Source: Pomphorhynchus laevis (Eukaryota > Acanthocephala > Palaeacanthocephala > Echinorhynchida > Pomphorhynchidae). Taken from it: a stretch of DNA of 64,000 nucleotides. Location of the stretch: positions 18,280 to 82,279 of the forward strand of contig WNNJ02003713.1 in NCBI GenBank assembly GCA_012934845.2. Reading direction: 5' to 3'. The position numbers and the translations under genes were made by a program. Below are positions 39,301 through 47,599 of the stretch, piece after piece; the stretch's first letter is position 1, and the number at the start of each line of letters is the position of its first letter. The notes below the pieces were generated by a model. That model saw only the letters and a program-made list of their open reading frames with translations. It was not told the DNA's origin and made no database searches.

Positions 39301-42300
39301 CGACGAAGGTATACAGTTTAATAAATTTTATCATTACTGAGAGTTTTCAAATTAAATAAAAATTAATTAAAAACGTAAATATTTGAAAAATTTAATAAAT
39401 CAAAAACTCTTATAAATATGACCAATGATACGTTTGAGAAAACGAAAATTATTGTTTACAAATCTTCGACTATTGCAATAGTCCTTTTTAAGTTTTATGC
39501 TTTTAAAAACATAGCACTTGAAAAGGACTAAACCTTTTCGAGTGTTATGTTTTCGAGTGTCAAAACATCACACCTGAAAAGGACTTTGCAATAGACGAAA
39601 AATTATGAACAACAGTTTCTTTTTATATTTTTTCTATATTTTTTATATTTATATTTTTAAATATTTATATTTTTTATATTTTTATATTTTATCTTTTTTC
39701 TTTTTCTATTCCTCTCGATCTTATAATTATGCTATTATATTAAACAATGCATATAATTTATATAAAATATTACTTAATTTATATTTACTTAATTTATAAT
39801 AAGTAATTATCATAAATTAATAAATTATTTATATAAATAAACCATAAGAACTGATAATTTACCTACTTATAAATTACATATACAAATTGGTGAACAAAAT
39901 TGATAGTCTTCTATTCTAAAGTGTTGTATTGTATTTTTAAATTTAATTATTTATTGTATTTATTTATTTTTAAATTTATTGTATTTTAAATTTAAAATAT
40001 TTCGACAAATATTTATCGAAAGGTTTATTGCGATAACAAATAATACATTAAATTAATTATTTAATTTAATGCTGAATATTAGACGCTTATTTACAACTTG
40101 AAAGTCAATTTTTTAATCAAAATTATTAGTTTAAACAAAACAAATTCAAATAAAATTTTATCAGATTCAATTAAGGTTAAATTACGTTTGTTATCACAAT
40201 TATTAAACAATATATTTTTAAAATCAAAAAATATAATTTTCAATGCGTTAGTTCGCAGTAGTTTTGTATTGTGTCAATAGATCAATAGACATTTCATTAA
40301 ATTGATTTTCATTAAATTAGTTATCAAAGATTAATTTGATAACTAATCTTGCATATAAATACAACACAATCTGTCTGAAGTGAACATAAAACCCACATTT
40401 CCCAATAAGAAAAAAATCATTTTAATTTAATCAATGCTTGTTTTTAAGCATTGATTGTTTGCACTAAACATTTGTCTTCAAGTCAACTAACTTAACGATA
40501 TCTGACTGCTTATCCATTTTTCCGCATCATCATCCAGTATTTCATCCATTATTTCGATATAGTTTGATGGAATGAGACCATAAACACCAGCAGTATTGCA
40601 TGCGCGATAATATCCATCCTTCAAAGCGTAAGATAAAATTATAAAGATTATATCTTATTATATAAGATAATATATATTATATATAATATTAATATAATAT
40701 TATATAATAAGATATAGGATATATTGAAATAAATGTGTTTACCATATTTAATATAAATTTATTAATAGTTATTGATGATATTCCAAACACACTAGAATGA
40801 ATTTTGCTTATTTTAATTAATTCGTAATTTAATATTTATTTTTAATAATTCGTACACCATGGCCGCTAGCTACGCTATTCATGCTGCTGCCTGAACAGGA
40901 AAGATGACAGGACTCACCGAAACAAGAAAAACCGCAAAATATCCATGCATCGATCAACGAACATGTCAGTTTCAGCCGGTCGTAATCGAAACATGCGGCG
41001 CATCCGGCCCAGCAACCAAAGCCTTTATCACATGTATATCCGGGATGCCGATATGAACAGACTGTGCAAAAGAACAGACTGTGAAGAACAGACTGTGCAA
41101 AAGCTGGTAGCTACCTGCTTCAGCAAATAAACTTAGCTATCCAGCAAGAGAACGCTGGTTGCATAATGGAGGTGAAAAAAAACCATCGGACATTTTTTAT
41201 CGACTTGTGATTTTATTTTTTTGTATTTAGATATTATATTTTAAGTACGACATTTATGCTTTTGATCCATATCTTAAAGTAGTGTACAGTGTATCCCCAA
41301 GAATTTACTTTTAAAAAACATTTTTATAGTATCCTACTTAATCTAAAAGATAGTTTCTATGTAAATTATCACTTTACCGGTTTTTGCTAAATCGCATTTT
41401 AAAAAATAAGTTTAAATACTCTAAAGATAACAAAGGCGTTCACAATCCAAACAAATCACAATGATTAACCTAACTAGCATTATCCCGTAATAAAAAATAC
41501 CTTTGTTAAACTATAATTTAGTAAATCCTTGTAATTAAAAATCTGATTATAAATTTGCTAAGATGTGAATTGGTTTGTTGAACAATAACTGCGGATATTT
41601 AATAATTTTATACAATAATCAATGATAAATAATCGATAATAAATGCATCACCAATTATCTTAATGCTTTAAATTAATTTAATAAACAAATCAAATTAAAA
41701 AATGTGTGCATATAATTTAATAGTTAAAAATTTATGACTAACAATAAATGTACGCTCTTTAAACAATTAGTGTTCAAGGGACACACTAAACTGTTTGCTA
41801 AATGTCGTATATTTTATTTTAACCTTTTTATTTTTTATTATTTTTTATTCAAAAGTAAAAACATACATTCCAAAATTAAAAATTTACTCTTAGACAAGCA
41901 AATTCGTAAAGTTTAATATTTAAAGTTAATATTGATGTTAATATCATTTTTATAATATAATTATATTATCATAAAAAATATAAGAATATTAAATATTAGA
42001 ATATTAAAAATTAATAAATTTTATATAAAATAATCTACCACGTATAATATTACATAAACAAATTGTGAGCAAAATTTAAAATCTTCAATTCTAAATTGTT
42101 GTAATGTAGTTTGAAATATAAAATTAATATGAGAATATTAAATTAAGATATCAAGACTTAGAGATATTTATAAGTTTAATAATTTATTAATAACTTTAAC
42201 TAAGTTTAATTTCTAAATTTTATATCTATTAAATTTATTCAAAGACAGATACATATTTTTCATATTTAATGATTGATATTTAATTCTTAATATTTGTTTT

Positions 42301-45300
42301 TTTATATAATAAATAGATTGTTCACTCATTGGCTTCTGTTATTAATAAGTGAATAGAGTGAAGTAACAAAATTATTTTATTTAAATATCGAATTTTTGAT
42401 AGTCAACTGCTATCATCAATATAGGTTGTGTATCATAAGGACAATATATCATCAGACAACTGCTATCATGACAATTTATCTTGATGATGATAACAGTTGA
42501 CTCATACTTTTATTTCTTGATTCGATTTCAATTTAAATGAAAACGAGAGAGTACAACGCTTTTTGTGATGTATCACAAAGTTCGTTAAGTTGTAATTACC
42601 GGAAGAATCACAAACAGCATATTTTCTAGATGACTAGTTTATTTACTATTACTATATGAAATATCTGATGGATAGTGCTCTTGACAATGGCCTGGTTGGT
42701 ATATATGCAGTTTTATAACAGGATTATTAGATTTTGTATAGACAAAACCATTTTAAAGGAAGATTAGGTTGTAGTCAATGTAATTGGAATTGACAATGTC
42801 AATTCCAAATTGCCAGTCTTTAACGCTGGCAGTATTTGTTTCATAAAAAACTGTGTACTGTTAATGTGGAGGATACTACGTGCTATGTGGTTTCCGTAAA
42901 TAGAGGTTGCTAGACCATATGCATCTTAGTAAATATACACATGAGAAGTTAAAATTTTAACTTTTTTAACTTGTGGGAAGTTAAAAATCATGAATACGAT
43001 TAGTTAAAAAACTTGATTATTACTATTATATTAATTTCAGATCTTCAATTACCCAAAATAAAATGATTTTACTGAACACCAACACACATTTTTATAAGAA
43101 AATACATAAATACTTAACGTAATTTTAAATAATTATGAATAAAATGCCAATATTCGACAGTTTAGAATCAGAAAGTTTAGAATCCTTAAAGTTTAAAACG
43201 CTCATGATTAAGAATTCAGCCGATTCCCTTTGAAATAACTACTGAGATTGTAATATTTTATAATTATCTGTGTTTTTTCGCATTTATTTATTATTTAATA
43301 AATAATTTTTTATTTATTATGAAGATAATAACGGATTTTCCATGGCGTTAATAAATTGATTTTAATAAATTAATGATAAAGAAGGTGTATATCTGGATAT
43401 GAACATTAAATTAACATTAACTAAAACTACTATTAATTTATATCGTAAAGATGACATATTTAAATTTACAAGAAACATATTTTTGCATGAGCATTCATGC
43501 ATACCATATAATATAAAATATAATACATTAAATAATGAAATTTTAAGAATTGCAACAATATGTAATGATATTGGCTTTCTTCAAAATCATTTAAATAATT
43601 TAATAGATACATATTTTAAACTAGGTTACTATAAAAATAACATCAAGCAGAAAATAGTAAAATATATAAATCAACACAATAATATAAAGAATAAATTTAA
43701 ACTCTTAAGTGGCAAATTTTATGGATGGATAATAAATAATATACTTTGCATTAGAATAAGATACTAGATAGTTATTTCAGAGGAAATACATCATTAGCAT
43801 GTATTTGGCCCAACTGATATGTTGGGTAGAGGAGTTAGGGGCCGAAATCAGATAAAATAGCAGTTCCTCCTTATGACCTCTAATCCTTATTCTGATACAA
43901 CGTCTGTTATTTATTAGTCAATTCATAAAAATGACGTTTATTTTAAATTTCATTTTTTAACTTGATTTAAATTATAGAAAATCTAAAAACAATTATTTAT
44001 TTTATTATTTAATTATTAAATTTTGATTTAGCATTATTATGTTTTGTTTATTTTATAATTATATAGCAATACGTAGACTCAGTTAGCTGATTTAATTAAT
44101 TTATTAACGGTCGAATCTTTTACAAATTGTGTCTTGTTTTTAGCATTTGAAAGCAACTGATGTATTTCCGAATTCTTATGGATTACAGAAAGTGCTTACT
44201 TACAGATTATCTAAATACCCATATAAATACCCATATACTAGTAAATATGTAAATTGTTTTATAAACAATAAATTTTTGCTGTAAATTGTTTATATAAAAC
44301 TTGTAAATTTATACGGTAAACAATTATTTTTAGACAAATTCTTAAATGGTTATGTCATTGATTGATTAATCTGAAGAAAATTATCAAATATGCAAAACAA
44401 TTATCAAAAAACAACAAATTATCAAAAAACAACCAAATTATCAAATATGTTAACCTGGCCATATTAAATACTTTGTATTTCCAAAATTTTTATTTTTAAT
44501 AAAAGTTGAATTAATAAACTATAAATGTTTATTTAATGTTTAAAACTAATTTATAATTAATAATAAATAATTAAATTATTGATAATTTATTAATATTTAA
44601 TTAATTTATAATTAATTAAAACGTCTTGTGAATATTCATGTTAACCACATTATAATGTTAAAGGTTATAATTAAAATTTAAAATCAATTAAACATATATT
44701 CATAGTTCTTAGTTAAGTAAATATTTTTTGCAGAATAAATATAATATTGATTTGCAAAATAAAAATAAAAGCGCTCTCTGAGATGACAATGCTTTAATTT
44801 TATTATAAAATACAATTTCACTTTTATAATAAATCTTTATTCCATAAAAACATATAGGCCCTAGAATTAGTGTCAAATTATAAATTGCTACATTTCAAGC
44901 GAGTTATTTTAAACTACATTAAAACTTAGTTGTACTTGATCGCTAGAACATAAACGATTTTATTTTTATCATAAACGAGATCGCTAGAACATAAACGATA
45001 AAATTGTTTAATCAGAGTATTTTTCCAATTGTAAAACATATATTTAATAAATACAATTACTTAATAAAAATATAAATAATTTTTTAAATTAATTAAATCT
45101 TTAATTAATTTTATTAATTAAAGATTGCAATCGTTTTCGACAGGAAAACGATGTCAACACAATTTTCCTTCTAAAAGAGCCAATAAAAAGTGAGCATAGG
45201 TTAAATCATTAAATCATTAAAGTGTCAATTTAATATTTATATTAAATTATAATTTTATATTATAATGTATAATGTATCCGGTATAATGTATAATGTCAGT

Positions 45301-45809
45301 ATAATGTATCCGCTATGCCAGAAAAACAATATATTCAAGTATAGTGTCTTAATTGTTTAACGCAGGATTGAAGTCCTATTGAAAGCACCAATCGACACCC
45401 TACGACTGAGTCATTCAGAAATTAGCTCACATCTAAATGTCTAATCCGGACGAAGAACGTTTGGTAGTTTTGATGTAAATAGCTTAATAAGTTTTGATCC
45501 TTATATTTTATATTGTAAACTATCAATTCTATTTTTAAATTAGAGTTTATTAAAAAGTATTTAAAAATAATTTAAAATCACTATTGAAAGAGGAAACAAC
45601 CCAATAAACTAAAATGACTGTCGAGACTCACTTACATCACAAATTTCTCCAAATATTAAGTATACGCTACCAATATGCAAGTTCAACAATCGTTTTGTTT
45701 CTGGAATAAATTCACATGAGTTCCTACTGTGTGTAAAGGCATATTTCGCAGTAGCGATTCTGACTTTTAAATGACTATTTCGATTCAAAAACGAAAATAG
45801 ACTTCTCAC
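18210..45809 (-). CDS. RIMBP: RIM-binding protein (SH3-FN3-FN3-SH3), ten exons, 5' end incomplete
   Basis: RIM-BPs are presynaptic scaffolds that link RIM and voltage-gated calcium channels at active zones through SH3 domains. Ten minus-strand segments join with matching codon phases into 475 residues. SH3-I is about 15-90, FN3-1 102-187, FN3-2 189-272 and SH3-II 300-362, followed by a linker, a Ser/Thr-rich tail and TGA at 18210-18212. SH3-II is diagnostic: ALYDYEPTTMSPNVD, EELGFYAGQILK and QDGFFIGE, closely resembling the RIM-BP 'DYDPLTMSPNPD...EELPF' signature. Canonical RIM-BPs carry three SH3 and three FN3 domains; here a third SH3 and third FN3 are not seen. Most donors begin GTA or GTG. 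Introns reach about 5.4 kb and are filled with transposons and satellite. The N-terminal start is not located. Confidence 0.85.
18770..19100 (+). pseudogene. LINE endonuclease remnant in the last RIM-BP intron
   Basis: Broken plus frames give IAGYFNA, like the EN block 'IxGDFNAHxxxWG', then GRSCIDFCSPKGSRYESNVE and a TNQPHVSS end resembling '...IDLxxxS...W.V....SDH'. There are several stops. Weakly assigned. Confidence 0.4.
19377..22480. repeat. ~302-bp satellite, main array (about 10 units) with higher-order structure
   Basis: Ten CCAGACTAGTATTTCGTG landmarks occur at about 300-base steps. The block GGCTAAGATTGGCTGAGCAT occurs at about 19377 and 20638, and the sequence after each is nearly identical, including an unusual ACCTAGTCTTAAAAC variant (about 20181 and 21141) and a TGATATTACTAACCG variant (about 20585 and 21547). 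A multi-monomer block of about 1.26 kb has therefore been duplicated, the second copy lacking a monomer. The array lies in the last RIM-BP intron. Confidence 0.92.
22777..22847 (-). CDS. RIMBP: RIM-BP exon: linker after SH3-II
   Basis: 71 nt, phase 1 to 0, encoding EIETDKTQVSQGIILKRASQ and a short end. It has no recognised domain. Placement rests on phase agreement with both neighbours, an AAAG acceptor and a consensus GTAAGT donor. Confidence 0.75.
22969..23137 (-). CDS. RIMBP: RIM-BP exon: SH3-II, second half
   Basis: 169 nt, phase 0 to 1. IHGQQDQDGFFIGELSGSLG and YVPSNMISEL complete SH3-II ('GDxDxDGFYxGE...GxIPxNMVSE'), followed by a helical-looking KDPELFIRLVNQN as in RIM-BPs. Together with the preceding exon it reads GQILK-IHGQQDQDGF across the junction. 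The donor is GTGAATAC. Confidence 0.9.
23480..25780 (-). pseudogene. RT-derived protein with nuclease-like C-terminus, decayed full copy
   Basis: Inverted relative of the 5095-6149 fragment, here with the RT part. In minus-strand order there is a Cys-rich stretch (25621-25690: MHCRQCENCVCRHRGRKC), SSGVYTRAWYRMLISF, LNKNPGVRPVDIGEVTRRFI (about 24700), VGQRCGIEYAIHSLR and SIDTSNAFNTVNRK (motif A, about 24500). The nuclease-like end follows (LPIIRHNVIRDLLSK, RKKRVCEIEHGIF), and finally VNTIRYKLAITLMRANSMCV at 23480. Many frameshifts and stops are present. It lies in the RIM-BP intron between the two SH3-II exons. Confidence 0.68.
26037..26518 (-). mobile_element. LINE (CR1/Jockey-like) thumb fragment
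   Basis: The minus strand reads VENIEILGMHYAANMSWARH, RKCASRLFFVRKLKYLG, then after a frameshift LITYGYPCFCSHSERNVAKL. This is the 'ILGVxFxxxLSWxxHI...ASxRLYxLRxLK...xPVLxYxxPVW' pattern of the RT thumb. It is an isolated fragment in the same RIM-BP intron. Confidence 0.75.
27590..27910. other. GC-richer patch of unknown origin within an intron
   Basis: About 300 bases of ordinary complexity surrounded by nearly pure AT sequence. No frame gives a recognisable protein. An 11-bp perfect hairpin with a 2-nt loop lies at 27801-27824. It may be an old SINE or transposon fragment. Confidence 0.35.
28550..28725 (-). CDS. RIMBP: RIM-BP exon: linker and SH3-II, first half
   Basis: 176 nt, phase 1 to 0. 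After a polar linker (SDRISTDQNNNKDEV) comes ALYDYEPTTMSPNVD and EELGFYAGQILK. The insertion 'TMSPNxD' between the ALYDY strand and the acidic RT loop is characteristic of RIM-BP SH3-II. The acceptor is TTGGTTTTAG and the donor GTACAT. Confidence 0.9.
30029..30130 (-). CDS. RIMBP: RIM-BP exon: FN3-2, second half
   Basis: 102 nt, phase 1 to 1. It continues LPLKSSCTFDVCPIPTIPEQ, plausible late FN3 strands. The acceptor is TTTTTAACAG. The donor GTATTG was chosen as the one that keeps frame into the SH3-II exon; the frame stays open further, so the 3' boundary is less certain. Confidence 0.62.
30190..31300 (+). mobile_element. Penelope-like RT fragment, decayed
   Basis: The plus strand reads INFQNINTNAFSTLYTNLDL, matching the Penelope 'F.TxDxSTLYTNIP' motif-A block. 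Further on come IKGVPMGDNSSPI (motif B, 'xxGIPMGxxxSPxxA') and YMFRYIDES (motif C-like, 'RYIDD'). The motif-A block is tandemly duplicated (30219-30310 and 30420-30500). Numerous stops; no GIY-YIG domain is attached. It lies in the RIM-BP intron between the FN3-2 and SH3-II exons. Confidence 0.65.
31798..31956 (-). CDS. RIMBP: RIM-BP exon: FN3-2, first half
   Basis: 159 nt, phase 1 to 1. SLAPDCLTIKY, STVNLSWIPAH, HVLKINGRSVRY and NTYKIRIKG give the FN3 strands with the core Trp and the 'TYKVxLxGL' motif of RIM-BP FN3 repeats. The acceptor is GGTTTAG and the donor GTATAT. Confidence 0.83.
32494..32575 (-). CDS. RIMBP: RIM-BP exon: FN3-1, second half
   Basis: 82 nt, phase 0 to 1. NSQRVSVCLVGKDGISNWKL fits the F-G strands of an FN3 fold ('YxVSVRAV...GxSxWS'). 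The acceptor TGTTTTCAG is strong and the donor GTTCTT is weak; phases match both neighbours. Confidence 0.72.
33540..33680. repeat. Dispersed repeat, inverted copy at 35765-35890
   Basis: GTCTAGAAGTGACATGG, TTTCGTAAGAAATCCTGGAC and GTTTACTCAGCACATCCGTG recur as reverse complements at 35765-35890. The segment continues into Penelope-type terminal sequence (about 33880-33960). Confidence 0.7.
33983..34296 (-). repeat. Direct repeat copy A (314 bp), hammerhead-bearing, Penelope pLTR-like
   Basis: Nearly identical to 34446-34759, offset exactly 463 bp. Each copy carries one hammerhead ribozyme on the minus strand. On the same strand a Penelope-like terminal motif follows (about 33960-33880). Tandem hammerhead-bearing 'pseudo-LTRs' are a known feature of Penelope-like elements and retrozymes. 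Confidence 0.85.
34109..34163 (-). ncRNA. Hammerhead ribozyme, type I, copy A
   Basis: On the minus strand: CTGATGA (34144-34150), stem II GCTC-AGTTA-GAGC (34131-34143), GAAA (34127-34130), then CGCGTA before the expected cleavage site and TACCG as the 3' strand of stem I. All invariant core bases are present. Stem I has one A-C mismatch compared with copy B, so this copy may be weaker. Stem III is only about 2 bp, typical of hammerheads in retrotransposons and satellites, which often cleave as dimers. It lies in a RIM-BP intron in sense orientation. Confidence 0.85.
34446..34759 (-). repeat. Direct repeat copy B (314 bp), hammerhead-bearing, Penelope pLTR-like
   Basis: Second copy of the 463-bp-period repeat. 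Just beyond it (34756-34795) sits an inverted partial copy: TTTAAGCGTGTGTTAAG pairs with CTTAACACACGCTTAAA inside the repeat (34646-34662), forming a foldback about 100 nt long. Confidence 0.85.
34571..34625 (-). ncRNA. Hammerhead ribozyme, type I, copy B
   Basis: On the minus strand: stem I CACGGTA, core CTGATGA (34607-34613), stem II GCTC-CGTTA-GAGC (34594-34606), GAAA (34590-34593), short stem III CGCGT, then cleavage expected after GTA (between 34584 and 34583), and TACCG closing stem I perfectly with CGGTA. The core matches the hammerhead consensus at every invariant position. It lies 463 bp from copy A, on the same strand as the RIM-BP gene. Confidence 0.92.
34796..35400. other. Unassigned intronic sequence
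   Basis: Moderately complex sequence between the hammerhead repeats and the Penelope-type repeats. Two overlapping 61-64-codon plus frames (34961-35252) have no recognisable motif or splice support. Confidence 0.4.
35521..35728 (+). repeat. Penelope-type terminal repeat, copy 1
   Basis: Direct repeat of 36022-36301. It contains TTGAAAAAGGCTTCGGCCGA followed by AACCGTCC, the 'GAAGGC..GCCGAAAC' foldback found near Penelope-like element ends, and TTTGTGGATATTTATATTTA. Confidence 0.65.
36022..36301 (+). repeat. Penelope-type terminal repeat, copy 2
   Basis: Same unit as 35521-35728 with a short AT-rich insertion in the middle. The two copies may be remnants of tandem element ends. Confidence 0.65.
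36388..36566 (-). CDS. RIMBP: RIM-BP exon: FN3-1, first half
   Basis: 179 nt, phase 1 to 0. APAPVLQQVEY, KIKWLPPPLYDEFSIDGYQI and FVDGK follow the FN3 A-C strand pattern with the core Trp ('xLxWxPP...xxGYxIYVDG') typical of RIM-BP FN3 domains. The acceptor is TTTCAG and the donor GTATAT. Confidence 0.82.
37330..37505. repeat. Minisatellite built on GAACTTCTAC
   Basis: Variable-length units of the form AACGAACTTCTACGCCCACT + TCGAGAATA, about five or six imperfect copies with phase slips. It lies in the RIM-BP intron between the SH3-I and FN3-1 exons. Confidence 0.85.
37960..38240 (+). repeat. Penelope 3'-region module, copy 1
   Basis: Starts ATGGATGGATAATAAACAAT, like the end of the Penelope frame at 43710-43767, and continues into the shared GAGGAATAGGGGCC and CCTCCTGATGACC blocks. 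Half of it is repeated immediately at 38283-38395. Confidence 0.75.
38283..38395 (+). repeat. Penelope 3'-region module, partial tandem copy 2
   Basis: Repeats CCTGATAGCATAGCAATTCC through GATACATCGTTTGTTATTTA, 5'-truncated relative to copy 1. Confidence 0.75.
38400..40480. other. Intronic A+T-rich sequence
   Basis: AT microsatellite with scattered repeat motifs: the GTAGACTCAGTTATCTGATC motif at about 38650 and 38785, and GACTATTGCAATAGTC at about 39474. No exon is recognised; the RIM-BP splice phases do not require one. Confidence 0.5.
40492..40618 (-). CDS. RIMBP: RIM-BP exon: SH3-I, second half
   Basis: 127 nt, phase 0 to 1. It opens DGYYRACN and continues GVYGLIPSNYIEIM, the conserved 'DGFYxGE...GLVPSNFVE' end of an SH3 domain, then an acidic stretch DEILDDDAEKW. 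The acceptor follows CGCTTTGAAG. The donor GTTAGT was chosen because it keeps phase with the next exon. Confidence 0.82.
40910..41180 (+). pseudogene. C-terminal remnant of an RT-derived protein
   Basis: Plus-strand frames give FQPVVIETCGASGPATKAFI and later LQQINLAIQQENAGCIMEV. These match the 'xxPVVxETxGxxGPxAxxF...LxxxLxxAIQxGNAxxI' tail of some RT proteins with restriction-like nuclease domains. Between them is a short tandem repeat of AACAGACTGTG units. It lies in an intron of RIM-BP, with moderate evidence for the family. Confidence 0.45.
41181..43390. other. Intronic A+T-rich sequence, no gene
   Basis: Mostly AT-rich. It contains a perfect hairpin at 42784-42808 (11-bp stem, 3-nt loop) and local inverted repeats around 42400-42500. 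No protein or RNA gene is recognised. Confidence 0.5.
43399..43935 (+). mobile_element. Penelope-like RT C-terminal part and 3' module
   Basis: An ATG-started frame of 122 codons to 43767: NIKLTLTKTTINLYRKDDIF, HEHSCIPYNIKYN, ILRIATICND and NLIDTYFKLGYYKNNIK. This follows the region after the RT palm in Penelope-like elements ('LDxxI...SYIPxxSxHP...xxGExxRxxxxCS...LxxRGYPxxxI'). No GIY-YIG is seen downstream. The end of the frame runs into the 3' module shared with 37960 and 13470. Possibly the freshest Penelope fragment here, as its frame is unbroken. Confidence 0.6.
43936..45300. other. Intronic A+T-rich sequence, no gene
   Basis: AT microsatellite; another copy of the ATACGTAGACTCAGTT motif near 44063; the ATCGCTAGAACATAAACGAT phrase is repeated around 44940-44995. 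Confidence 0.5.
45303..45505 (+). repeat. 203-bp direct repeat, left copy
   Basis: From AATGTATCCGCTATGCCAGA to AATAAGTTTTGATCCTTATA. The right copy is at 51448-51650, equal in length and about 90% or more identical by eye. Partial relatives are at 47170-47235 and 52119-52205. Confidence 0.88.
45636..45809 (-). CDS. RIMBP: RIM-BP exon: SH3-I, first half
   Basis: 174 nt, phase 0 to 0. ATAKYAFTHSRNSCEFIPE and LHIGSVYLIFGEICD match the first strands and RT loop of SH3-I. The acceptor follows TATGTTTTAAG and the donor is GTAAGTGA. Residues 1-58 of the visible protein. A slightly later acceptor (AAAAG before 45763) is possible but would need a different upstream phase. Confidence 0.75.
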
Positions 45810-45878
45810 CTTAAAACATACAAAAATTCAAATAATTATTAATTCAAAAAATTTCCTCTACATGATGCCGTCATCGCA

Positions 45879-46030
45879 GAAAAACGTTTTAATAATTTGA
45901 AAAATAGTTAGAAAGCTTTCGTATTTTGATTTTATAACATTTGAGCAAGTTTTATTGCTACTGTTTTATCTTCAGAAATGACAAAATTTCATATCCTTAT
46001 CAGAGCGTTAGAAGGAAGCAAGATTATCAC
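45879..46030 (+). repeat. ~150-bp dispersed repeat, copy 1
   Basis: Shares ACAAAATTTCATATCCTTAT, CAGAGCGTTAGAAGGAAGCA and flanks with 54167-54325. It lies just upstream of the RIM-BP SH3-I exon. Confidence 0.8.
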
Positions 46031-46439
46031 AGATCCATCTAATAGCTGACTTCAAGTAAAAACTATAAATAATCAAATGAAATTTAATTTTTAAATCCGA
46101 GAAAACTTTGTTTAATTTAACGATTATTAAGCGCTCGTTAGAGTAACTAATATTTATCACTATTGCAAATTCAGTTACGAATAAATTAGCAATAAATTTT
46201 TATACCAAGTTGCCCGTATCATTCAATAAACAGATAAAATTAGGCTTTTGGTCTATTGACTTTCTTCAGAACTAGTTTTCAAATTTGTACAAATATTTCT
46301 ACACTTATAATGTAAGTATGGAAGAACGTTACTAAAACATTTGCGCTAAACTATAGTTAACAATTTAATTGAAATAATTATCGTGATAGATAATATATGA
46401 TTGATTTAGTTGTTTGTCTGGGGGCCAGCTGACCTATTA

Positions 46440-47060
46440 ATTACATCGATATTTTCTTCTTTCATCTTCTAGATCAACTTGAATGATCTGAGTTGCTAAC
46501 TTCTAATCCGAATGTGCAATCATGCGACCAGCATGATTGAAGACCACATATTGAAGATAACATACTGAGCAGTTGCACATATATACGACACTTTTACTTT
46601 TAAAAATATATTAATCATAGGTGTGGTATTATGCTTTACTTAGTGGCTTTTAAATGACGTGGTTTCCATAATGTCTGGGCATCATTTGCATCTGTTGTGT
46701 TTGTATTTCGTGCACATTCCGCAGTTACTTTTAGATTTTTTTGATCTATGAATTGTCTTATATTCATATTGTTTCTAAACAAGGTGTTAAATTCTTTGAG
46801 GCTTTTGAATGTGTTTTCGTCCAGACGTTTGAATCATGTCATTATATTGTGTTTTATCTTTGGTAAAGCCTGAATATTGGCAAATGTGCGAAATATAGAA
46901 TTATACGCAGAGCTGAGGAATTTTGTTTTTCTCTAACAATTTCTTTCTCAGCATATTCCTCACTTCTCGAATCTACTTCTTTATTAATTTCGGCCTATAA
47001 TGTATGTTGATGAGTTCCTTTTTGAGAATAATAATGTGATTCTCCAATTTATAATCAATG
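46440..47060 (-). mobile_element. Penelope-like C-terminal fragment with GIY-YIG-like end
   Basis: The minus strand reads LKKELINIHYRPKLI, then NCGMCTKYKHNRCK, a stop, and CPDIMETTSFKSH. Then comes SVVYMCNCSVCYLQYV, resembling the Cys-rich linker and the 'VVYxxxCxxCxxxYVG' start of the GIY-YIG nuclease of Penelope-like elements. Stops and frameshifts are present. Tentative. Confidence 0.5.
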
Positions 47061-47599
47061 GAACAAATTAAAAATTTTAAGTTAAAGAACAAAAATGTTG
47101 ATTCTCATCATATATTGATTTTCGAATCATCTTGCCATTTTATAATTAAGGCTAAGATAAAAACGGTTTGTTCCAATCTAGAGTCGTTATTGTTTAAAGC
47201 GGAATTGAAGCAGCAAGCAACACCTTAAGATTTATTTTTGATTTTGACTATTCAAAGAGTTTTAAAAGAGTGTACTTCCAATCATAATTATAAAGTAACA
47301 CCCTCTCCAACAAATTCTATATTTATTAAATGTCAAAAGCTGTATGAAATCAATCTCTAAGAATCTTTAAAAATCATACGCATATATTTAAGCGACGCGT
47401 ATCATTTTTCGATTGCAAGTCAGAGAAAAAAGATATCATTCACCAAGCTATTAGTTTTCTATGTAATAAAGCAGCTATTAACTTTGCGAATTATGCTGGA
47501 TCCAGTTTATTTTCATTTATTAATGAGCGCTGCTAAAAAATATGATTACCTTTAAGCGAAATTAAATTTCGCAAAGTAATAAAAAACACTGATACTTCA

